Under the pieces are notes generated by a model. It did no database searches. It was not told the DNA's origin and worked only from the letters and a program-made list of their open reading frames with translations. Shown here piece after piece: positions 37,701-42,571 of a stretch of 42,571 nt of DNA. A program made the translations under genes and the position numbers. The stretch comes from Bacteroidota bacterium (GTDB lineage: Bacteria > Bacteroidota > Bacteroidia > 2-12-FULL-35-15), in the NCBI GenBank assembly GCA_947466965.1, contig CANIFU010000021.1, forward strand, positions 1-42,571. The letters run 5' to 3'. How positions within the stretch are numbered: the stretch's first letter is position 1; every line of letters starts with the position of its first letter.

Positions 37701-37920
37701 TGTTTTCTATGTGTATGGCGGTCCGTTTAAAAAACTAGATTTTAGAATTTACAACAATTGGGGTGAATTAATTTTCGAATCAAGTGAACAAGCAAAAGGT
37801 TGGGATGGCAAACGAAACAACATAGATCAGGCGATTGGGGTATACGTTTATACTGTAATCGGCACGACAGAAGATAACAAGGAATACAAGCTATCCGGTG
37901 ATGTTACTTTGTTACGATAA
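34750..37920 (+). CDS. T9SS type-B surface protein with PKD repeats (SprB-like organisation)
   Basis: The 1056-residue protein (or 1049 from ATG 34771, which places MKNRILILIVFVFFLSSSSN at the very start) has a signal peptide, then an N-terminal domain of about 260 residues (THIVGGSLTYE to VRDFQFNVVNC, with ATDADGDSLVYSL). Five PKD domains follow (WNFGDG or WDFGDS cores), split by three Ig-like modules. The C-terminal CHU_C domain has PSGFTPNGDGENDVF, FRIYNNWGELIF and GWDGKR. This is a type-B type IX substrate. PorP/SprF-like and PorE-like genes follow directly, the arrangement known for SprB and its partner SprF. Adhesion or motility is a reasonable guess. It shares its N-terminal domain with the protein at 20826-23555. 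Confidence 0.92.
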   Translation: MIKHYNLMKNRILILIVFVFFLSSSSNATHIVGGSLTYEQLGGSTYRVTLKLYRDCSPGNAAFPNPVTIEVRRSCGTISLADIEIPFPGASLVPPNIDTCAVNPGICLEEAIYTKVVSGLPPTTGGYDLFFQSCCRNATLLNIVSPLTAGETWYAHIPDNGVVISNSSPKWVNPPPVFVCQGNNMYVDHSATDADGDSLVYSLYSPFSNIAVTWPGCVFTTPAITWSSTYGANNPLNAAIPGSLTVSSSGILNGVPPILGQFVAGVKCEEWRNGVKIGEIVRDFQFNVVNCPPLAVASFNTSGACIGTTIAFNNTTTPAANSYLWNFGDGSPTSSLTSPSHTFPTLGNYTATLIINSGTACADTLSQAVNMSIVNSDFISDAPECQGLPVVFTDSSSVNTISSITNWDWNFGDGFTSTLQDPTHIFNAGGTFNVSLITTSAAGCKDTINYPVNIQGLPIANAGSDTISCTNNSTITLGGTILNAGGGQWIGSLGSIFTPGSTTLNATYTPSAAALASGSDTLLLLTTSNALCPADTDQVIISFYAGPTVDAGADIFVCKDTASVPLCATVTVASGGTWATSGTGIFLFPLSTLCNEYQPSTADTIAGSVILYLISTGNGNCFASSDSTLLTFTSTPISVITSGSSVCSSYPITLTATTSTGNGIWTSSGTGTFTPNNTTLNGNYIPSSADDLAGNVSLIFTSTNNGGCRSNADTVNVTIFPSPIAAFNGISACPQDTITFTNGSTGTIVNWNWNFGDSGTSSLENPTHIYGTGGPFNVSLIVTSNNGCLDTISQVVNVFEQPVANFNANGICLNDGTLYTDMSTVGGATISSWNWSYGDASANGTIQNPNHNFPSAGTYTTLLIVQSSQGCIDSITQAVTVLPGPGANFTADDFTGNVNQTIGFSDQSTTGAISWFWDFGDSSADSTSTLQNPSHIYGAGGFYDVCLIVTDINGCSDTICRTEIISMPPEVPSGFTPNGDGENDVFYVYGGPFKKLDFRIYNNWGELIFESSEQAKGWDGKRNNIDQAIGVYVYTVIGTTEDNKEYKLSGDVTLLR

Positions 37921-37953
37921 TAGTTTAAAAAATAGAGCAGATAAAATAGTTTC

Positions 37954-38979
37954 ATGAAACACTTTTTAAATCGATCATTCATCAATTCATCGAATAGTAT
38001 TTTACTCGGATTGATATTGTTATTATCCATACGAGTAGCTAAAGCGCAGGATTTCCACTTGTCGCAATACGATGCGCCACCGCTGTTTTTGAATCCTGCA
38101 ATGACAGGAATGTTTGACGGAAAATACCGCATACATGGGCACTACCGCACGCAATGGATGGCGGTAGCAACAAAGCCATATACAACAACAGGTATATCGT
38201 TTGACATGCCAATGAAAAAATTCGGAATTGGAGTTCAAATTTTTAATTATCGAGCGGGTGTAGGTAGTTACAATGCGTTGAGTGCTTTATTATCCTTGGG
38301 CTATGATGTTGTTTTAGACCAAGAAAAAAATCATCATTTAGCATTTGGAATACAAGGTGGTATTGTTCAAAAAAGCGTGAATGTTGATCAGCTTTCTTTT
38401 GGAAATCAATATACAACAAACAACGGTGGGGGATTTGATACAGGATTACCAAGTGGTGAATCGTTCAGCAATTCTAATTTTATGATCCATGACATAAATG
38501 CTGGAGCATTATATTATTATTCAAAAGATAATTCACGTATAAATCCTTTTATAGGTTTTTCTGCCTTTCATTTAACGCAACCTAAAGAAACTTTTTTTGC
38601 TTCTTCAAACAAATTACCATTGCGCTATTATCTTCATGGTGGTGTTAGAGTAAATATAAACGAAAAGATTCAGTTGTTGCCTAAGTTTATATACATGAAA
38701 CAGATCAACGATCAGGAATTTACGGCTACTTTATTAGTACATTATTTCTTAAAAAATTCTGATACGTATATCATTTTCGGACCAACTTACAGGAATAAAG
38801 ATGCTGCAATTGTTGAAGCTGGCTTTAAAAAAGGGAATTACACCGCACGCATCAGCTATGACATCAATACATCTAAATTACAAGAAGTATCAAACCACCG
38901 CGGAGGTTTTGAAATTTCATTGACCTATGTTGCTCGTAGAAGCAAACCAAACCCTTTAGCTAATTGTCCAAGATTATAG
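37954..38979 (+). CDS. PorP/SprF family outer-membrane protein
   Basis: The 341-residue protein has a signal peptide ending about AKAQ and then QDFHLSQYDAPPLFLNPAMTGMF, the family start. It continues as an outer-membrane barrel of about 14 strands with KFGIGVQIFNY, LSLGYDV and AFGIQGGIV. PorP/SprF proteins partner with type-B type IX substrates for export or attachment. It lies 33 bases after the CHU_C gene and 2 bases before the PorE-like gene, so the three form an operon. A later family name would be type IX secretion system membrane protein PorP/SprF. Confidence 0.93.
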   Translation: MKHFLNRSFINSSNSILLGLILLLSIRVAKAQDFHLSQYDAPPLFLNPAMTGMFDGKYRIHGHYRTQWMAVATKPYTTTGISFDMPMKKFGIGVQIFNYRAGVGSYNALSALLSLGYDVVLDQEKNHHLAFGIQGGIVQKSVNVDQLSFGNQYTTNNGGGFDTGLPSGESFSNSNFMIHDINAGALYYYSKDNSRINPFIGFSAFHLTQPKETFFASSNKLPLRYYLHGGVRVNINEKIQLLPKFIYMKQINDQEFTATLLVHYFLKNSDTYIIFGPTYRNKDAAIVEAGFKKGNYTARISYDINTSKLQEVSNHRGGFEISLTYVARRSKPNPLANCPRL

Positions 38980-38981
38980 TT

Positions 38982-41045
38982 ATGAGCAGCGTGAAAAAAA
39001 TTATTGCACTATTATTTCTGTTATCAAGTTTAGTTTCTTTTTCGCAAAGCAAAAGAGAATGGATTGAATACGCCGATATCGCATTTAAAAATGAAGATTA
39101 CAAAACAGCCGTTGTTTTTTACTTAAAAGTGATCGACAAAAGTACTTCTGTTGACCTAACACGTCCTTATGAAGTAAAACCTTATATTGCTCCGGCAAAA
39201 AAACAGAAAGACAGTATCAAGGCTGCTAAAGAAACCATTAAAGAAGCGGTACCTTTTGATTCGACCGAACAATATGTGATCCATCAAATAGCAGACTGTT
39301 ACCGCTTGAATAGTGATTATGCAAATGCGGAGATCTGGTTTAAAAAATCGGCAGATGCAAAACCTACAGCTTATCCTTATGAAAAATTTTGGTTAGGCAA
39401 CGCATTGATGAAAAATCAACATTATCCCGCTGCTGCATTTAATTTCGAATCGGTAATGACTGATGCAGAAGGAAAAGATTCTGTCATGTTCAAGATGGCC
39501 AAACTGCAACTTGCAGGCTGCTATTTAGCTACAGATACCAACAATACTAAAACAGGTGTTATTATCTCAAAACTCGATTCTGTTTTTAATGCCGGAACAG
39601 CAAGCTTTGCAGTAAACTATTATGGAGATGCAAATACCATTCAATTTACGACAGCGCGCGATGGCAATACAATCCTTGACCCTAAAAAAGAAGATCCAAA
39701 ATATGTTTGTGATATATACACATTAAAGAAAATAAACAATGGATGGAAAGAATTAAATAAAGTATCCGGACCTGCAAACACAGAAATGCATGAAGGGGCA
39801 GGATTCTTAACGTTAGATAGAAGTAATTATTTTTTCACCCGTTGGTCAGCAACAAATAAAAACGAGTGTGCTATTTATCTTTCAAAAAACATGAATGATA
39901 AATGGCTTGGTGCAGAAAAATTAAATGACGATGTGAACCTTGCCGGTTACAAAACAATGCATCCTTCATTGTCTCCCGATGGAAGTGTTTTATATTTTTC
40001 TTCAAATCGTCCGGGAGGGGTCGGGAAAATGGATCTTTGGTATGTGAATTTAGATGAAGAAAGCCGTCCGACTGGAAGACCAATCAACATGGGTCCATTG
40101 TTTAATACTTCTGAAGATGAAGTAACACCATTCTTTCACTTTTATACTTCAACACTTTATTTTAGTTCAAACGGACATCCTGGATTTGGGGGCTTAGATA
40201 TTTTTAAATCATCATACAACAGTGATTCATTATGGTCTTTACCAAAAAACTTAGGTTCACCTTTTAACTCTAGTAAAGATGATTCTTATTTTGTTTTAGA
40301 ACGGAGTCAAAGAAACGGATTCCTTACTTCGGACAGAGAGGACTGCAAAGATTGCATAGGTGGTGCTTGTTTAAAAGTATATGCTATTGAAAAAGACCCT
40401 TTGATCTATGACTTGAAAGGAACTGTTTACAATGCTGAAACAAATCAAGTTATTGCAAACTCGATGATTACCCTAAAAGATATTCGAGGTGATAGAGAAC
40501 CATTTTATTTATTTACAGATGCTGATGGAAATTATTTTACAGCATTGGATGAAGGAATGGAATTATATTTAAAAGCCCAAAAGAATAAATTTTTCGGTGA
40601 TGCCGGAAACGTTACCACTTTAGGATTAACAGAATCTGCCCACTTGATAAAAGATTTCTTCTTATCATCTATTCCTTCTGGAGACATTGTAATTCCAGGA
40701 ATAGAGTATGATTTAGATAAAGCGACTTTGCGTCCTGCATCTCAAAAGATCCTGGATGACTTAACCGACTTCTTGAATTTGAATAATAACTTAACAGTAG
40801 AAATCAATTCACATACCGATGAACGTGGAAGTGACAAATACAATCTAAAATTATCACAAGATAGAGCGAAGTCATGTGTAGACTATTTAATTTCGAAAGG
40901 AATTGCACCTCAACGATTATTTCCTCTGGGTTACGGCGAAAGCAAATTGCTTATCTTGAAAGCTACAACGGAGGAAGAACATCAGAAGAACAGAAGAACA
41001 GCCTTTCGCCCTATTAATGAAGCTGATATCAGAACGAATAAATAA
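38982..41045 (+). CDS. PorE-like OmpA-family protein (TPR, PD40, OmpA)
   Basis: The 687-residue protein has a signal peptide (about 1-21), TPR-like repeats (about 25-200), a PD40/WD40 propeller (about 220-460, for example MHPSLSPDGSVLYFSSNRPGG), a carboxypeptidase-regulatory-like domain (about 475-560) and a C-terminal OmpA domain. The last includes NSHTDERGSDKYNLKLSQDRA with the Asp and Arg that bind peptidoglycan. This order matches PorE, which ties the type IX machinery to the cell wall. The start is ATG 38982; a TTG at 38964 would overlap the previous gene. Ends at a terminator. Confidence 0.9.
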   Translation: MSSVKKIIALLFLLSSLVSFSQSKREWIEYADIAFKNEDYKTAVVFYLKVIDKSTSVDLTRPYEVKPYIAPAKKQKDSIKAAKETIKEAVPFDSTEQYVIHQIADCYRLNSDYANAEIWFKKSADAKPTAYPYEKFWLGNALMKNQHYPAAAFNFESVMTDAEGKDSVMFKMAKLQLAGCYLATDTNNTKTGVIISKLDSVFNAGTASFAVNYYGDANTIQFTTARDGNTILDPKKEDPKYVCDIYTLKKINNGWKELNKVSGPANTEMHEGAGFLTLDRSNYFFTRWSATNKNECAIYLSKNMNDKWLGAEKLNDDVNLAGYKTMHPSLSPDGSVLYFSSNRPGGVGKMDLWYVNLDEESRPTGRPINMGPLFNTSEDEVTPFFHFYTSTLYFSSNGHPGFGGLDIFKSSYNSDSLWSLPKNLGSPFNSSKDDSYFVLERSQRNGFLTSDREDCKDCIGGACLKVYAIEKDPLIYDLKGTVYNAETNQVIANSMITLKDIRGDREPFYLFTDADGNYFTALDEGMELYLKAQKNKFFGDAGNVTTLGLTESAHLIKDFFLSSIPSGDIVIPGIEYDLDKATLRPASQKILDDLTDFLNLNNNLTVEINSHTDERGSDKYNLKLSQDRAKSCVDYLISKGIAPQRLFPLGYGESKLLILKATTEEEHQKNRRTAFRPINEADIRTNK

Positions 41046-41049
41046 TTAC

Positions 41050-41079
41050 AAAAACCCAAACATATTGTTTGGGTTTTTT
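41050..41079 (+). terminator. Terminator after the T9SS cassette
   Basis: aaaaacccaaac (41050-41061) and gtttgggttttt (41067-41078) form a 12-bp stem with a 5-base loop and a T-tract. It closes the three-gene operon. Confidence 0.9.
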
Positions 41080-41198
41080 GATTCTCATCTTTTATTGAAA
41101 CACATACATTATCCGTGCAGAAACGGATATACACGTTTAAATACCGACTAACGAGCTAAATTCCATCACATTTGCTCTCATAAATACAGATTCCCAAT

Positions 41199-41226
41199 TA
41201 ATGTAATTTACATTATAGTAGCTTTA
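41199..41226 (+). promoter_or_regulatory. 17-bp palindromic operator beside a -7 box
   Basis: TAATGTAA-T-TTACATTA (41199-41215) is a perfect palindrome. TAGCTTTA at 41219-41226 is one base off TAnnTTTG and starts 4 bases later. The palindrome occupies the space between the -7 and -33 positions, where a bound repressor would block transcription of the lipoprotein gene at 41239. The regulator is unknown. Confidence 0.55.
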
Positions 41227-41238
41227 AAGAAATTAAAG

Positions 41239-41904
41239 ATGAAAAAATATATATTGTTAAGCATTGCAATTCTGTTCTTTTTTACAACATGTAAAAAAGA
41301 CCCAGATGTTAACCCTCAAACAGCTGGACCGGCTTACACACCTCAAAATTTAGCTGCATATTCTTATTTCAAAACAGGAACTTATTGGATATACAAAGAC
41401 AGCACTTCAGGAGTTGAAGACAGCGTTTATGTATATACAGACACCTCTTACTCTTATTATCAAACAGGAGCTGTTCAAGCTGATGGTAATTATATGTTTT
41501 ATAATTTCATAGCGCTTAGTTATTTTGATACATACCATTATCATTATAGTATTTCTATGGGAAATTATAGTCTTTCTACTGGCGAAGTAGGAGTCGTAAG
41601 AATGAGAAATAAACCAACTGACTACGTTGGTGAAACATTCCTGATGTCAAATAGGTTTGTTGCTAATGATGTAATAACATGGTACCTGGGAGCAGGGAGC
41701 ACCTACTACAAAGAATTTTACGACAGTGTTAATATTTTAGGAACTTATTATTATTCCGTTGCTAAATTTTATGATACAAATAATGCATCGGAATACAATA
41801 GCCCAACTAATTTTTATATTGCAAAAAATATTGGAATAATCAAAAAAGAAAAATTAGACAGTAATAAAGTTTGGAATCTAATCCGTTACAATATTGTTCA
41901 ATAA
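41239..41904 (+). CDS. Putative lipoprotein of unknown function
   Basis: The 221-residue protein has a lipoprotein signal (LSIAILFFFTTC, lipidated Cys about residue 18) followed by KKDPDVNPQ. The mature part is rich in Tyr, Ser and Thr with repeated short hydrophobic strands (GTYWIYKDS, YYQTGAVQADGNYMFY, TYYYSVAKFYD), so a small beta domain is likely. I do not recognise a family. It has its own promoter with the palindromic operator above and no obvious operon partner. Confidence 0.75.
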   Translation: MKKYILLSIAILFFFTTCKKDPDVNPQTAGPAYTPQNLAAYSYFKTGTYWIYKDSTSGVEDSVYVYTDTSYSYYQTGAVQADGNYMFYNFIALSYFDTYHYHYSISMGNYSLSTGEVGVVRMRNKPTDYVGETFLMSNRFVANDVITWYLGAGSTYYKEFYDSVNILGTYYYSVAKFYDTNNASEYNSPTNFYIAKNIGIIKKEKLDSNKVWNLIRYNIVQ

Positions 41905-41964
41905 GTAAGTGTAAATTTTAATCTTTTTAAGAAAGAGACTAAAACCAATGCACTTAATAAATAA

Positions 41965-42186
41965 TTAAGCAAAAAAAGAATACCTCTCTTCTGTAGGCTT
42001 CACAAATATATAGCTCATACTCGGAGCAAATCGCTTCACACTCTTTTTCCGCCTTCTATGATCGCGTTTGTTTCCGCAGGCGGGTTTTGGTGCACAACCC
42101 ATATCGGATACAATTATTATACTTGCAGTTAGAATAAACGCCAAACTCAGCATTGAAATTTTTGGAAGAAAGAAAAAAGGTTTCAT
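41965..42186 (-). CDS. Small basic putative lipoprotein
   Basis: The 73-residue frame has a hydrophobic signal (ISMLSLAFILTASIIIVSDMGC) with Cys about residue 31. The basic CAPKPACGNKRDHRRRKKS follows, then a conserved-looking tail KRFAPSMSYIF. The pattern is coherent for a short lipoprotein, but there is no homology evidence here. It converges with the lipoprotein at 41239 across 60 bases with no clear terminator. Confidence 0.5.
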   Translation of the reverse strand: MKPFFFLPKISMLSLAFILTASIIIVSDMGCAPKPACGNKRDHRRRKKSVKRFAPSMSYIFVKPTEERYSFFA

Positions 42187-42571
42187 GTTTTGTCAATATA
42201 ATGAAATACAAATATTGGATTTAGTATGTATAAAAATACAAATAAATGTCAATTAAAAATATAAATTTAAGTTATAGCTGTTCGAAGCGAATATTTAGGG
42301 CACCGAATAGTATTACATTCTAAAATACGATTCCGGAGTCGAACGATAGAAATGAAAGCATATGATTCCGTGGAGCAATAGTAGTTCTAATCGTTCACGA
42401 TACGTTCCTGCGGAACACTCGAACTGACATATAGATGTAAGCAGCAATTGATTTGACAACCCAAGAAATAATATAAGCACTAATAATATTTCGAAGCCGC
42501 GCGGGGACGTCCACAAAAAGAGCGAACTGCTTTTTTTTCAGGCGACTGAATGCGAGGATTTTTGAGTGAAA
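42187..42571. other. Right-edge region without a supported gene
   Basis: No convincing gene is seen. A minus-strand frame is open from the right edge to a TGA at 42395-42397 (58 residues visible, including LKKKQFALFVDVPARLRNII) but I cannot recognise it. Short palindromes are CGATTCCGGAGTCG (42328-42341, imperfect) and GTTCC-tgc-GGAAC (42404-42416), and gattccg occurs twice. It could be extragenic repeat sequence or the 3' end of a gene starting outside. Confidence 0.5.

Noticed and set aside
42313-42516. Minus-strand 67-residue frame starting GTG
   Set aside because: It has no signal, motif or supported start, and another frame of the same strand is equally open.

Overview
The window is a low-GC bacterial chromosome segment from a member of the Bacteroidota. 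The evidence is consistent: type IX secretion system (T9SS) cargo with both kinds of C-terminal sorting domain, a PorP/SprF-like protein beside a PorE-like OmpA protein, a two-component-type propeller receptor, TAnnTTTG promoter boxes, and the pdxA-yceD-rpmF-plsX-fabH-accB-accC gene order. mqnC points to menaquinone synthesis by the futalosine route. I cannot name the genus. No rRNA, tRNA, CRISPR array or insertion sequence was seen.

Layout. 1-3811: a large sensor cut by the left edge, with a 14-blade propeller, Y_Y_Y domain, membrane helix, coiled coil and SpoIIE-type phosphatase. 3812-6042: a sparse AT-rich stretch with a muconolactone-isomerase-like gene, a DUF2231-like membrane protein behind an FNR-like box, a decayed haem-protein fragment and three consecutive hairpins. 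6043-9063: a lipoprotein adaptor, FtsX-type permease and ATPase, packed as one efflux or lipoprotein-export operon. 9464-10372: a TIGR01777-type NAD(P)-dependent epimerase. 10505-16736: the fatty-acid, phospholipid and L32 operon headed by pdxA. 16909-19488: pepA and a secreted protein of unknown function. 19587-20735: mqnC. 20826-25916: a T9SS type-B surface protein, riboflavin synthase, and a secreted cytochrome c/copper-monooxygenase-like protein. 26030-32021: metF, lepA, a broken sigma-factor region, nadB and an Nfu-type iron-sulfur scaffold. 32121-41045: secreted SBBP-propeller protein, then a T9SS cassette of PKD/CHU_C surface protein, PorP/SprF-like and PorE-like proteins. 41239-42186: two small putative lipoproteins. 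The last 385 bases hold no convincing gene.

The housekeeping blocks look ordinary. The accessory interest is in four places. (1) A secreted protein joins a CxxCH haem motif to the full set of PHM-type copper ligands and a T9SS tail. (2) Two CHU_C proteins about 14 kb apart share an N-terminal module of roughly 280 residues, but only one sits with a SprF/PorE pair. (3) Two promoters carry an FNR/CRP-like dyad exactly 33 bp from a -7-like box. (4) The sensor propeller carries four copies of a 33-residue insert, and its blades have been duplicated recently. Intergenic palindromes and short direct repeats recur, one of them inside a small open frame next to a truncated ECF sigma factor.
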